DNA of 64,000 bases from Capnocytophaga canimorsus. GTDB taxonomy: Bacteria > Bacteroidota > Bacteroidia > Flavobacteriales > Flavobacteriaceae. A program made the translations under genes and the position numbers. Shown here piece by piece: positions 16,812 to 25,454 of the stretch. Numbering within the stretch: position 1 is the stretch's first letter; the number at the start of each line of letters is the position of its first letter. The notes beneath the pieces were generated by a model that worked only from the letters and a program-made list of their open reading frames with translations, was not told the origin of the DNA and did not search any database. The stretch is taken from the NCBI RefSeq assembly GCF_002302565.1, contig NZ_CP022382.1:505001-569000 (forward strand). The letters run 5' to 3'.

Positions 16812-19208
16812 CTATTTGAGATGTTTTTCTAAAAATTGGTCTTGTTCCCAAAGGGTGTGTAATATACTTTCCTTAGCTTGATATCCGTGACTTTCAAAAG
16901 GCAATAATACCATACGCACCGGCGCTCCCAAATTTTTCAGCGCTTGGAAATAACGTTCGGTTTGAAGGGTAAACGTACCAGGATTGTTATCAGCAGCTCC
17001 GTGAATGAGTAAAAGTGGTTTTTTCATTTTATGAGCATTCATAAAAGGAGACATTGTGTTATAAACTTCAGGAGCATCCCAATAATTACGCTGTTCGCGC
17101 TGAAATCCGAAAGGGGTAAGAGTACGATTATACGCCCCACTTCTTGCAATTCCACAAGCAAATAAATCGGAATGAGTAAGCAAATTAGCCGTCATAAAAG
17201 CTCCGTATGAATGCCCACCTACGGCTACTCTTTTGGTGTCAATATATCCCAATGCATCAACCGCATCAATAGCGGCTTTACCATTAGCTATTAGTTGTTC
17301 AATAAAGGTATCATTAGGTTCTTGCCCTTGTTCTCCTACGATAGGGAATGCTGCATCGTCTAAAACGGCATATCCTTTAGTAACCCAATAAATAAATGAA
17401 CCATAGCTCGGATAGGTAAACTGATTGGGATTTGCTGTGTTTTGCCCTGCAGTATTTTTACTATTATATTCGCGTGGATATGCCCAAATAAGCAACGGAA
17501 GTTTTTCCTTCTTTTTAAAATTATATCCCTTAGGAAGATACAATGTACCGCTGAGTGCAACTCCGTCTTTTCGAGTGTAATGAATTACTTCTTTGTGTAT
17601 TCCGTTTAAGGCTTGGAATGGATTTTCAATAAAAGTAATTTGATTTTGTGTTTTCTTTTTATAGTTTTTAATATAATAATTAGGAAACTGTGTTTGAGAT
17701 TCTAAACTCACAAGCAATTCCCCTTTTTTCACGTCAATTACATCTAAAATGTTTTCTTTCATATTTTTTACATTAGAGGTGTAAAGTCGCTTTTTTTCAA
17801 GGGATTTCAAATCAAGAGATTCAAAGAAAGGAAACTGCCCCTTAGGCGTATAACCTGCTCCTAACCAAAAGGTTTTACCTCCATCAATCTGCAATACATT
17901 ACGATTCCATTGGTTTTTGATAAACAATGGGGTACCTGGGTCATTGTACACATCTTGATAATTTCTGTCAATGATGCATTTTTCGGATTTAGTTGTTGGA
18001 TTAAACAAAAAAACTTTTTGATTTCGAGTATCGTACCAACTCTCATACACCAATGCATTTTGGGCATCCCCCCAAATAATACGTTGGAAGCGTTGTTTGA
18101 GTTTCATCAGCGAATTAGGCTGAGCGTTAAAAGGAGCTTCCCACTCAAACAATTCATCACGAAACTCGGCTTTTTGGTTTTGGTCGCCTCCGTCTAAAGC
18201 CTCAACATAAAACAAAGTATGTGGCTTGTCGGCACGCCAAAACATATTTCGTTTTCCCATCAGAGTAGAAGAAAATCCTTTAGGTAAATTTTCGTTAAGT
18301 GGAATAGTATTCACTGAAGCCACAAAATTACCTTGTGCATCACATACATAACTCTCCATAGGAAAACGATGATAAGGAACAATGTATGAAAAAGGTTTCT
18401 TAACTTCGGTTAGTAAAATATACTTACCATCAGGAGAAAAACTCTCTTCAACATACATCGCAGCTGATTTAAAAGGAGTTTCATTACCATTTAAATCTAT
18501 CTTTTTTAATTGTGAAGTAATTAACACTTCAAAATTAAATTCATCTATCGGATTTTTAAGCAAATCTTGATAGGTTCTATTTTGAGAAACTTCGCCTTTT
18601 CCTGTAGATATCACTGGACCTTGAGGCAATGTTTTCTCCTGATTTTTCAAAGCTGGACGCTCCGAAGGCAATACTCTGATAACCATACCTGTACCATCAG
18701 GGTTCCAAGTGTAAGGCATTCCCAAATTTGCGTTCAAAACAGATTGTCCTAATCTTTTAGCTGTTGCCGTTTGTAAGTCAACCAACCAAAGCTCCACCCC
18801 ATTGGGCGAAGTATGGGTAAACGCTATTTTAGTTTCATCAGGAGAAAAGCTTAGGTACGCAATTTGCGGGTTTACTGGCAAATTTTGTATTTGTTTCATT
18901 TGTTTTTCTCTGGTTTTCTTCAACTTTAAATTGTTGTAGTACGTAATGGTACTGGGAGTATTGTACTTCGGATTTATTCGTGTTCCTCCCAAGCGAATTT
19001 CTTCTTGATTTAAATCTTCCAAAGTTTTGTAGGTCGGACGAAACACGAAAGCCGTCCAATCCCTACTACTACTCATCATCACTGATGGGGCTCGTTCAAA
19101 GTCAGCCAATTCTAAAATTTCGGCAGATGGCTTCTGGTATTCTACACTCTCTTGGGCAGTCCCCCACTGAATACATAATGCCAACATTGGGTACAAAATT
19201 TTCTTCAT
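16812..19208 (-). CDS. Secreted S9 (prolyl-oligopeptidase family) peptidase
   Basis: 798 aa with a signal peptide (MKKILYPMLALCIQWGTAQ). The N-terminal ~540 residues form the propeller-like domain (SFSPDETKIAFTH, SFSPDGKYILLTE blades) and the C-terminal ~250 the alpha/beta-hydrolase. The triad is visible: Ser at about 665 in GGHSYGAFMTANLL, Asp in HGAADNNPGT, His in FESHGYQAKES. The ARSGAYNRTLTPFGFQ motif after the Ser resembles the S9D glutamyl-endopeptidase group, so cleavage after Glu is possible. It probably digests peptides in the periplasm, feeding amino-acid uptake. It ends 30 bp from the shared terminator with trpB, and lies downstream of mltG with a 32-bp gap. Confidence 0.9.
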   Translation of the reverse strand: MKKILYPMLALCIQWGTAQESVEYQKPSAEILELADFERAPSVMMSSSRDWTAFVFRPTYKTLEDLNQEEIRLGGTRINPKYNTPSTITYYNNLKLKKTREKQMKQIQNLPVNPQIAYLSFSPDETKIAFTHTSPNGVELWLVDLQTATAKRLGQSVLNANLGMPYTWNPDGTGMVIRVLPSERPALKNQEKTLPQGPVISTGKGEVSQNRTYQDLLKNPIDEFNFEVLITSQLKKIDLNGNETPFKSAAMYVEESFSPDGKYILLTEVKKPFSYIVPYHRFPMESYVCDAQGNFVASVNTIPLNENLPKGFSSTLMGKRNMFWRADKPHTLFYVEALDGGDQNQKAEFRDELFEWEAPFNAQPNSLMKLKQRFQRIIWGDAQNALVYESWYDTRNQKVFLFNPTTKSEKCIIDRNYQDVYNDPGTPLFIKNQWNRNVLQIDGGKTFWLGAGYTPKGQFPFFESLDLKSLEKKRLYTSNVKNMKENILDVIDVKKGELLVSLESQTQFPNYYIKNYKKKTQNQITFIENPFQALNGIHKEVIHYTRKDGVALSGTLYLPKGYNFKKKEKLPLLIWAYPREYNSKNTAGQNTANPNQFTYPSYGSFIYWVTKGYAVLDDAAFPIVGEQGQEPNDTFIEQLIANGKAAIDAVDALGYIDTKRVAVGGHSYGAFMTANLLTHSDLFACGIARSGAYNRTLTPFGFQREQRNYWDAPEVYNTMSPFMNAHKMKKPLLLIHGAADNNPGTFTLQTERYFQALKNLGAPVRMVLLPFESHGYQAKESILHTLWEQDQFLEKHLK

Positions 19209-19240
19209 TATTTTACGATTTTTCTATTTTAAAATTTTAA

Positions 19241-20284
19241 TTATCTTTTAATTCCTTGTGATTGAATCCATTTCACATAAACTTCTTTGTTTTTATTGTG
19301 TTGAGCAAGCGTTCGGGCAAATTTATGAAATCCAAAATTTTCAGGGTCTGCAACAAAAAACAAAAAGTCGTGTTTTTCAGGGTCTAAAACGGCTTCAATT
19401 GAAGAGATATCAGGCATAGCAATAGGGGCAGGAGGCAATCCTGCATACTTATAAGTATTGTAAGGAGAATTAATTTCCAAATCTTTATATAAAACCCTTT
19501 TAATGATAGTATCATAATTACCCGTATGCTCTTTTATAGCAAAAATTACGGTGGGGTCTGCCTGCAATAGCATATTCATTTTGAGTCGATTAAGATAAAC
19601 TCCAGCGACACGTTTGCGTTCAGAAACTTGTGCAGTTTCCTTTTGAACGATAGAGGCCAAAACAGTGGCTTGCTTTGGAGTAAGACTCTGTTTTTTAGCT
19701 TTTTCAATACGTGTTTCATTCCAAAAACGCTGGTATTCCTTAAGCATTCGGTCTCGAAATTTTTCGGCGGAAGTATTCCAAAAAAATTCGTATGTATTGG
19801 GTACATACATTCCGATGGCATCACTGATTGTAAAGTCATTTTCTTTAAGAAAGTGAATATCGGTAAAGGCTTGTATTAGAGAAAGGCTATCTGCCTCAAT
19901 TTGTTCTGCGATGCGTTTTGCTAAATCCGACAAAGTTTCTTGATTATTGAAAGCCAGTTTTATAGGAGTATTTTTACTACGCAGAACATTAACAATTTCA
20001 TTATTGCTACTTCCTTTTTTTATGATAAATCTACCTGCCTTAATGTTTTGTATGTACCCTTTTTTTTGAGCTATTTTAATGAACGAATCGGTATTTTCCA
20101 GCAAAGGTTCCAACTGCTCAATCACATCCTTAAACGTAGCATTTGTTCTGACCAAAACAATAGCTTCTTTATTTTGAAAAGCTGTATTAGGGGCAAAAAC
20201 CGCACTATAGACATAGTAGGCAAAAACACCCATAAAAACCAATCCTATTAGAGCTGTAATAGTAAGTATGCGTCTGATATACAT
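19241..20284 (-). CDS. mltG: Endolytic murein transglycosylase MltG
   Basis: 347 aa YceG/MltG. One N-terminal membrane anchor (about residues 8-28), then the YceG domain with ASIVQKETAQ (catalytic Glu region), RVAGVYLNRLKMNMLLQADP and SPYNTYKYAGLPPAPIAMP. MltG cleaves nascent glycan strands at the inner membrane and sets their length. The catalytic motif here reads K-E-T-A rather than the more usual E-K-E-T-G, but the Glu is kept. It may share a transcript with the S9 gene. Confidence 0.95.
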   Translation of the reverse strand: MYIRRILTITALIGLVFMGVFAYYVYSAVFAPNTAFQNKEAIVLVRTNATFKDVIEQLEPLLENTDSFIKIAQKKGYIQNIKAGRFIIKKGSSNNEIVNVLRSKNTPIKLAFNNQETLSDLAKRIAEQIEADSLSLIQAFTDIHFLKENDFTISDAIGMYVPNTYEFFWNTSAEKFRDRMLKEYQRFWNETRIEKAKKQSLTPKQATVLASIVQKETAQVSERKRVAGVYLNRLKMNMLLQADPTVIFAIKEHTGNYDTIIKRVLYKDLEINSPYNTYKYAGLPPAPIAMPDISSIEAVLDPEKHDFLFFVADPENFGFHKFARTLAQHNKNKEVYVKWIQSQGIKR

Positions 20285-20387
20285 AAAACAAATTTTTAAA
20301 TATGGGTAAAAATAAGCAATTTAGCTAAAAAACAAAGTAAAGTAAAATAAAAAGTTATTTAATTATTGCTTTTTAGATTTTCCTTTT

Positions 20388-20474
20388 GAAAAAATAAAAA
20401 AGACTTATCAACTCAAAGAGTGTAAAAATCTACCTAAAATCAGATTTTTACACTCAAAAAGAGTTTACTAAGTC
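20388..20474 (-). terminator. Long hairpin terminator after aspartokinase
   Basis: An extended hairpin spans 20402-20474: agagtgtaaaaatct pairs with agatttttacactc around a 10-base loop, and aactc and gactta continue the pairing outward with gagtt and taagtc. On the minus strand it is followed by a T-rich tract, so it ends the aspartokinase transcript. The stem is unusually long for a terminator. Confidence 0.8.
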
Positions 20475-20495
20475 CTTATAAATTAGTAAAAAGCG

Positions 20496-21746
20496 CTATT
20501 GAGCTACAATTTGCACCGTATTTTGCAACACTTGCTTTACAAGTACTTTTTTGCCTGTTTCTACTTCAGTAATTGCTTGTGAAGTAGCGTGTCGAATCGT
20601 ATAAAGATTCACCTTTTCAAAAACGGAAACTTTAAATTTGGACTTTAGACTTTCTACCAAATCAGGAAGCGTATTGAATTTATTATCCACACACACCGAA
20701 AAACTTATTGCAGAATTTTGTATCAAACTTACTTTCATTTTTGAGTCGTGTAACAGTTTAAAAATAAAACTGATATTATCCTCCATAATGAAGGAAAAGT
20801 CTAACGATGACAATGATATAAGCACTTGGTCTTTTTTAAGTATGAAACAAGGAATTTTAGGCTCTAATTGGGCAACCCCACAAACAGCACTCCCCGATGA
20901 TTGCGGATCAATAAACGATTTCACATACAAAGGTATCTCTTTGCGTTGTAATGGCTGTAAAGTTTTGGGGTGAATGACCGAAGCACCATAAAAAGCAAGT
21001 TCTATGGCTTCTTGATATGGAATCTTTTCAAGTAATTCGGTTTTTTCAAAGTAGCGAGGGTCAGCATTCAAAACCCCTGGAACGTCTTTCCAGATGGTAA
21101 CGCTTTCAGCATTTAAGCAATAGGCAAAAATAGCAGCTGTATAATCTGAACCTTCTCGCCCCAAAGTAGTGGTGAAAAAATTAGCATCGCTGCCTAAAAA
21201 ACCTTGCGTAATGTTAAGTAAAGACTTATTTATATTATTTTTTATGTTTGTCTCCGTTTCTTCCCACAGAATTCCTGCATCACGATAATTATTATCGGTT
21301 TTGATGAGATTACGAACATCAATCCAAGTATTTTTGACTCCGCAATCATTTAGATAATGACTGATAATCGTGGTGGAAATCAATTCACCGAATCCGACTA
21401 CCTGATCGTAAACAAAACTATGTTTCGGTGATTTGTTTCGCTCCAAAAAAGAAACCAATTCCGCAAATAATCCATCTACCTTCCAATAAACTGGATGATT
21501 TTCGTTTTCAAATAATTCATTGATGATTTGATAATGAAATTCTTTGACTTGATCAATACTTTGCCAAAGCAGTTCTGACTTTTCAAAATAATGATGAATT
21601 ACCTCCTCCAAGGCGTTGGTGGTTTTACCCATAGCCGAAACCACAATCAAAGTGTTCGAATAACCTATTTCTTCCAAAATAGTTGCCATATTACGCACTC
21701 CTGCCGCATTTTTCACAGAGGCTCCTCCAAATTTAAAAATTTTCAT
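20496..21746 (-). CDS. lysC: Monofunctional aspartate kinase
   Basis: 416 aa from the ATG of MKIFKFGGASVKNAAGVRNM; the frame is open upstream to 21809 but those 21 residues lie before the family start. Kinase motifs KFGGASV, FLGSDANFFTTTLGREGSDYT (broken up, the substrate loop) and IWKDVPGVLNADPR are present. Two ACT-like regulatory parts follow from about residue 290. The enzyme phosphorylates aspartate, the first step to lysine, threonine, methionine and diaminopimelate. It has its own promoter and terminator. Feedback control by amino acids is likely, but the effector cannot be read from sequence. No lysine riboswitch was recognised in the leader. Confidence 0.92.
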   Translation of the reverse strand: MKIFKFGGASVKNAAGVRNMATILEEIGYSNTLIVVSAMGKTTNALEEVIHHYFEKSELLWQSIDQVKEFHYQIINELFENENHPVYWKVDGLFAELVSFLERNKSPKHSFVYDQVVGFGELISTTIISHYLNDCGVKNTWIDVRNLIKTDNNYRDAGILWEETETNIKNNINKSLLNITQGFLGSDANFFTTTLGREGSDYTAAIFAYCLNAESVTIWKDVPGVLNADPRYFEKTELLEKIPYQEAIELAFYGASVIHPKTLQPLQRKEIPLYVKSFIDPQSSGSAVCGVAQLEPKIPCFILKKDQVLISLSSLDFSFIMEDNISFIFKLLHDSKMKVSLIQNSAISFSVCVDNKFNTLPDLVESLKSKFKVSVFEKVNLYTIRHATSQAITEVETGKKVLVKQVLQNTVQIVAQ

Positions 21747-21806
21747 AACACAATAATTTTCAGATATTTTTATACTACAAAAAAGGTCGTTAAACTTATT
21801 TTGTTG

Positions 21807-21838
21807 CAAAAATAACTAAAAGTTATATATTAAACAAA
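21807..21838 (-). promoter_or_regulatory. Promoter of the aspartokinase gene
   Basis: On the minus strand, TTTG (21835-21838), a 20-nt gap and TATTTTTG (21807-21814) match the Bacteroidota -33/-7 consensus exactly. Confidence 0.8.
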
Positions 21839-21879
21839 AATATTTTCAACTAAATCGTTTTCGTTTTTTCTTTTTTTAC

Positions 21880-21987
21880 GATATTTGTACTGCTCATAGA
21901 CGAATCAAAGCGTTGAACTTTGATTTTAAATTTTGGTTATTATATTGTTGAAAAGCCCGTTTTGCTCTTAGCAAAACGGGCTTTTAT
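21880..21987 (+). ncRNA. Candidate small RNA ahead of the M64 gene terminator
   Basis: On the plus strand GATATTTG (21880-21887, one mismatch to TAnnTTTG) is followed by a hairpin, aatcaaag / ctttgatt (21903-21925), and then the strong terminator hairpin at 21951-21985. A transcript of about 90 nt from 21894 would have two stem-loops and a T tail, the shape of a small RNA. The terminator also serves the M64 gene on the other strand, so this may be coincidence. Confidence 0.3.
21951..21985. terminator. Bidirectional terminator after the M64 peptidase gene
   Basis: aaaagcccgttttgct pairs perfectly with agcaaaacgggctttt around a 3-base loop. Confidence 0.9.
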
Positions 21988-21998
21988 CCTTGATTGTG

Positions 21999-23270
21999 CT
22001 ATTTTGTATAAAAATCAACCATCTTACGAATGGTACGTTCACAAACGGGGCAAAACCCACTAGGAATGTTTGATTTCATTCGGCAATCAGCAGCTGGGCT
22101 ATAAATTCCTTTAGATACATATCCGCCTCCTTCAAAAGCACCGACTTTTACCGACTTCTCGTATTTTGGAGTACGAGGCGTAGGAATGGGCGTTTTGGGT
22201 ACTATCATATCCTTCCATTTGTTTTGAAAATCAACTAAAGTGGTAATGTTTTCCTCCCAAGGCTCTATATTAGGATTGTACATAGATTCAAAAGCAGTTT
22301 GTGAGTCGTAATATTCATCGGCAAGTCCGACAAATCCGTGTCCGAATTCGTGTACAAATACCTTTTCAGAGAGATTATGATCTACAGAAGTCAAATTCAA
22401 GTGATTATAAAAGGCTCCTCCTCCATACATCTCGGTATTAACCAGCACATATATTTGATCGTAAGGAACTAAAGAAGCAGCATCAGCTATTTGCTTAAAG
22501 TTATTTGCTGTTAAATACCTCTGCATATCAAAGGTATAGAAGGAAGCATCAAAAACGGTTTTTTTATAGATATTTTCTCCTGGAATATCTGTTCCTGATT
22601 CATACGAAGCTGTACCTATGGCATATACATTGAAATTATCTTTCAAATCATCAAATGGAGAGATTGTGAACATATAGTCAATCATACGTTGAGCATCGGC
22701 ATAAAATTTTTCCATTTGGTCGGCGGTATATCCTTCGGCTAAAATAACTAAATCTACTTTATTTGAAGAGGAGCCATTATGCAATAATGTCTTAATCGGA
22801 TGATTGGACACTTGCTCATCGCTTATGAAGTAGTCATTCGGATTAACAACTCGTTCGAACAAAGTTTCAAATTTCCCATCAAAGTTTCGCATTTGGATCT
22901 GCAACAAACACGTTTTTTTTGGGAAAGGCACTTGAATCGCGTGATAGAATAGTTTCTTCTCATTTTGAGCTTGTTCTACGTACTTCCATTCTTTCATCAA
23001 AGAATTAAATCCTTTTGAAAAAATTTCTTTATTCAATTGGCTATCAATCAATTTTAAGCAAAAATCTCCATACTGCGGATGTATCAACTTTGTGGTGGAA
23101 CCTCCCCAATGAGGTTCTTTTTTCATTTGCAAGAAATACACCGCCGATGTATGTGCATCAGCAGCAAGATAAAAATCAAATCTAAGGCTTTTATCAAAAT
23201 TAAAAAAGGGGGATTGCGCCCAAGAAATTTGTGATAATAATACAATAACAAAGCAATAAAAAGGTTTCAT
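21999..23270 (-). CDS. Secreted M64-family metallopeptidase
   Basis: 423 aa from the ATG of MKPFYCFVIVLLSQISWAQ, a clear signal peptide; the longer frame to 23348 would put 26 unrelated residues before it. The zinc motif HEFGHGFVGLADEYYDS (HExGH with distal GLxDE) is the M64 signature (IgA peptidase family of Clostridium ramosum and relatives). VILAEGYTADQMEKFYAD precedes it as usual in the family. The C-terminal C-R-M-K, F-C-P-V-C-E-R part is conserved in Bacteroidota members. The substrate is unknown; immunoglobulin cleavage is only a family-based possibility. There is no T9SS signal domain, so it is probably periplasmic or released. Confidence 0.88.
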   Translation of the reverse strand: MKPFYCFVIVLLSQISWAQSPFFNFDKSLRFDFYLAADAHTSAVYFLQMKKEPHWGGSTTKLIHPQYGDFCLKLIDSQLNKEIFSKGFNSLMKEWKYVEQAQNEKKLFYHAIQVPFPKKTCLLQIQMRNFDGKFETLFERVVNPNDYFISDEQVSNHPIKTLLHNGSSSNKVDLVILAEGYTADQMEKFYADAQRMIDYMFTISPFDDLKDNFNVYAIGTASYESGTDIPGENIYKKTVFDASFYTFDMQRYLTANNFKQIADAASLVPYDQIYVLVNTEMYGGGAFYNHLNLTSVDHNLSEKVFVHEFGHGFVGLADEYYDSQTAFESMYNPNIEPWEENITTLVDFQNKWKDMIVPKTPIPTPRTPKYEKSVKVGAFEGGGYVSKGIYSPAADCRMKSNIPSGFCPVCERTIRKMVDFYTK

Positions 23271-23362
23271 AATGTGAAATTTATTTGTTATATTTGGCTC
23301 TGAAAAGGATTTTCTCTTTAAGAATACAAACATAATGCTTTTAAACATAAATCCGTAAATTT

Positions 23363-24400
23363 ATGAGCATAAAACACATTTTAGTTATTCGGCTTTCCGC
23401 TATGGGCGATGTAGCCATAAGTGTTCCAGTACTGACGGCTTTTCGTAAGCAGTACCCCGATGTGCGTATAACCGTATTAACGCGTTCGCTCTACGCTTCT
23501 ATGTTTTCGCATATTACTAATTGTAAAGTTTTTACTCCTGATTTAAAAGCACGTCATAAGGGGCTTTCCGGATTATTTCGCTTGTTCAAAGAATTGCGTA
23601 TTGAAAGAGTTGATGCCGTGGCAGACTTACACAATGTATTACGTTCCAATGTATTGAAAGTATTCTTTAAATCAGCAGGAATTCCCTTTGAACAAATTGA
23701 TAAAGGGCGAAAGGAAAAGCGTGCTTTAACACGAAGCAAAAACAAAGTTTTCCGTCAATTACGTCCTTCCTATCTAAGATATGCCGATGTTTTTAGTAGA
23801 TTAGGACTTCCCATAGAATTCGACAAACTTTACTTCTGCCCCACTCCTACTCTTTCTGAAAAAGTACAATCATTGGTTGATTTGAGCAAGAAAAATATCG
23901 GCATAGCGCCTTTTGCAGCTCATTTGGGCAAACAATATCCTTTCTTAAATATGAAAACAGTTATTGAGCAACTGGCTAACAACCAAGACCATCAACTTTT
24001 TCTATTCGGAGGCGGAAAGCACGAAAAAGAAATTTTAGATTCCCTACCAAAACGTAAAAACATCAAAAATATGGTAGGCGAACTTTCCTTTGCAGAGGAA
24101 TTACAACTCATATCACAATTAAACGTTATGGTAGCGATGGACAGTGGTAATGCTCATCTTTCGGCTATGTTTAACGTGCCGACCTTAACTCTTTGGGGCG
24201 TAACTCACCCTTATGCAGGTTTTTATCCATATGGGCAACCCGCTGAAAATATGCTACTTGCCGATAGAGAAGCTTTCCCTTTGATTCCTACTTCGGTTTA
24301 CGGCAATAAACTTCCGAAGGGCTACGAAAAAGCCATAGAAACCATAACCGAAAAAAGTATTTTTGAAAAGGTAACGCAAATTTTATACACTAACACATAG
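23363..24400 (+). CDS. Glycosyltransferase family 9 (heptosyltransferase-like)
   Basis: 345 aa. The start HILVIRLSAMGDVAISVPVL is the GT9 signature of WaaC/WaaF heptosyltransferases, and the C-terminal half has MDSGNAHLSAMFNVPTLTLWG, the nucleotide-sugar site. It likely adds a sugar to the LPS core at the inner face of the inner membrane. Whether it uses ADP-heptose is uncertain, as Flavobacteriia vary in core sugars. It is followed after 2 bp by aroQ and lies divergent from the M64 gene. Confidence 0.88.
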   Translation: MSIKHILVIRLSAMGDVAISVPVLTAFRKQYPDVRITVLTRSLYASMFSHITNCKVFTPDLKARHKGLSGLFRLFKELRIERVDAVADLHNVLRSNVLKVFFKSAGIPFEQIDKGRKEKRALTRSKNKVFRQLRPSYLRYADVFSRLGLPIEFDKLYFCPTPTLSEKVQSLVDLSKKNIGIAPFAAHLGKQYPFLNMKTVIEQLANNQDHQLFLFGGGKHEKEILDSLPKRKNIKNMVGELSFAEELQLISQLNVMVAMDSGNAHLSAMFNVPTLTLWGVTHPYAGFYPYGQPAENMLLADREAFPLIPTSVYGNKLPKGYEKAIETITEKSIFEKVTQILYTNT

Positions 24401-24402
24401 GT

Positions 24403-24837
24403 ATGCAAAAAAAGATAAAAAAAATAGCCATCATCAATGGTCCGAACCTCAATCTGTTAGGCAAGCGAGAACCCCAAATTTATGGAAGCACCTCTTTTGA
24501 AGATTACTTCAAGCAACTACAACAAGAATTTAATGAAGTAGAACTTTTCTATTTTCAGAGTAATGTAGAGGGTGAAATCATCAATACTATTCATAAGTTG
24601 GGATTTGATTTTGATGGAATTATTTTGAATGCAGGGGCTTATACTCACACCTCTATTGCCATTGGTGATGCTATTAAGTCGATAATTACACCAGTGATTG
24701 AAGTACACATTTCAAATACTTTTTCTAGAGAGGATTTTAGGCACGTTTCATACATCTCTCCTGTGGCAAAAGGGGTTATTTTAGGCTTCGGGTTGCAGGG
24801 GTATCGTTTAGCTTTAACCAGTTTTTTAGAAAAATAG
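24403..24837 (+). CDS. aroQ: Type II 3-dehydroquinate dehydratase
   Basis: 144 aa, the standard length. IAIINGPNLNLLGKREPQIY carries the family Asn, Arg and catalytic Tyr; NAGAYTHTSIAIGDA and EVHISN supply the substrate-binding and catalytic His, and a further F-R-H-V-S follows. It makes 3-dehydroshikimate in the shikimate path toward chorismate. It is coupled to the GT9 gene (2-bp gap). Together with pabB at 41653 it shows that chorismate is made here, at least for folate. Confidence 0.96.
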   Translation: MQKKIKKIAIINGPNLNLLGKREPQIYGSTSFEDYFKQLQQEFNEVELFYFQSNVEGEIINTIHKLGFDFDGIILNAGAYTHTSIAIGDAIKSIITPVIEVHISNTFSREDFRHVSYISPVAKGVILGFGLQGYRLALTSFLEK

Positions 24838-24996
24838 CATTACAAAATTTTTCCAGATTACAACGGAAAGACGAAATTTTTGTTCAGATGACTCTTTAGA
24901 GCCGATGAGTTTTAAAAATATTTTCACTCATATCTATTTGAAAATAATTTTATTAAAATAAAATACAAAAAAAACATAAAAATTTATTGTATAAAA

Positions 24997-25029
24997 TTTG
25001 TATGAATGAAAAATATTTCTGTATATTTG
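24997..25029 (+). promoter_or_regulatory. Promoter of the tRNA cluster
   Basis: TTTG (24997-25000), a 21-nt gap and TATATTTG (25022-25029) match the Bacteroidota consensus, about 40 bp before tRNA-Ser. Confidence 0.8.
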
Positions 25030-25067
25030 CACTCGCAAAACTGAAGCAAGTTCTTTAATTGATAAAA

Positions 25068-25151
25068 GGAGAGGTGCCGGAGTGGTAACGGAGCAGATTG
25101 CTAATCTGTCATCGGGTAACCGATGCCTGGGTTCGAGTCCCAGTCTCTCCG
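25068..25151 (+). tRNA. tRNA-Ser(GCT)
   Basis: Class II cloverleaf of 84 nt. The acceptor stem is ggagagg with tctctcc, the anticodon loop in cagattgctaatctg gives GCT, there is a long variable arm (catcgggtaaccgatg) and the T arm is gggttcgagtccc. CCA is not encoded. First gene of the cluster. Confidence 0.95.
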
Positions 25152-25172
25152 CATCATTTACAGTTATATTCT

Positions 25173-25247
25173 CGGGGCGTAGCGTAGTCCGGTCATCGCG
25201 CCTGGTTTGGGACCAGGAGGTCGCAGGTTCGAATCCTGCCGCCCCGA
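25173..25247 (+). tRNA. tRNA-Pro(TGG)
   Basis: Cloverleaf with acceptor cggggcg / cgccccg, anticodon arm cctggtttgggaccagg (TGG) and T arm gcaggttcgaatcctgc. It lies 21 bp after tRNA-Ser in the same transcript. Confidence 0.95.
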
Positions 25248-25315
25248 CAAATCCAAAAATATATTTCATAAATGTTTCAAGTTGCATTTTTGGAATATAT
25301 TTTTTAGTTAAGAGG

Positions 25316-25389
25316 GGTCACGTAGCTCAGCTGGATAGAGCATCTGCCTTCTAAGCAGACGGTCGCAGGTTCGAATCCTGCCGTGATCA
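25316..25389 (+). tRNA. tRNA-Arg(TCT)
   Basis: Acceptor ggtcacg / cgtgatc (one G-U pair), D arm agctcagctggatagagc, anticodon arm ctgccttctaagcag (TCT) and T arm gcaggttcgaatcctgc, the same T arm as the preceding tRNA-Pro. A strong terminator follows at once. Confidence 0.95.
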
Positions 25390-25390
25390 C

Positions 25391-25438
25391 AAAATAAAAA
25401 TAACTCACTGATTTATAGTGAGTTATTTTTATTTTATA
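25391..25438 (+). terminator. Terminator after the tRNA cluster
   Basis: A perfect 19-bp stem: aaaataaaaataactcact (25391-25409) with its complement at 25417-25435. It starts 2 bp after tRNA-Arg and ends 20 bp before the mutS2 ATG. Confidence 0.9.
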
Positions 25439-25454
25439 CCAACAAATAGAATCT

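Noticed and set aside
21747..21809. 21-residue extension of aspartokinase
   Set aside because: The -7 promoter box lies inside this stretch, so it cannot be translated from that promoter.
21815..21998. Lysine riboswitch upstream of the aspartokinase gene
   Set aside because: No conserved lysine-riboswitch elements were recognised, and the predicted transcript start is only ~55 bp from the ATG.
25082..25354. 90-codon ORF and minus-strand ORFs over the tRNA genes
   Set aside because: They are translations of tRNA sequence (G-F-E-P-A-T-type artefacts).
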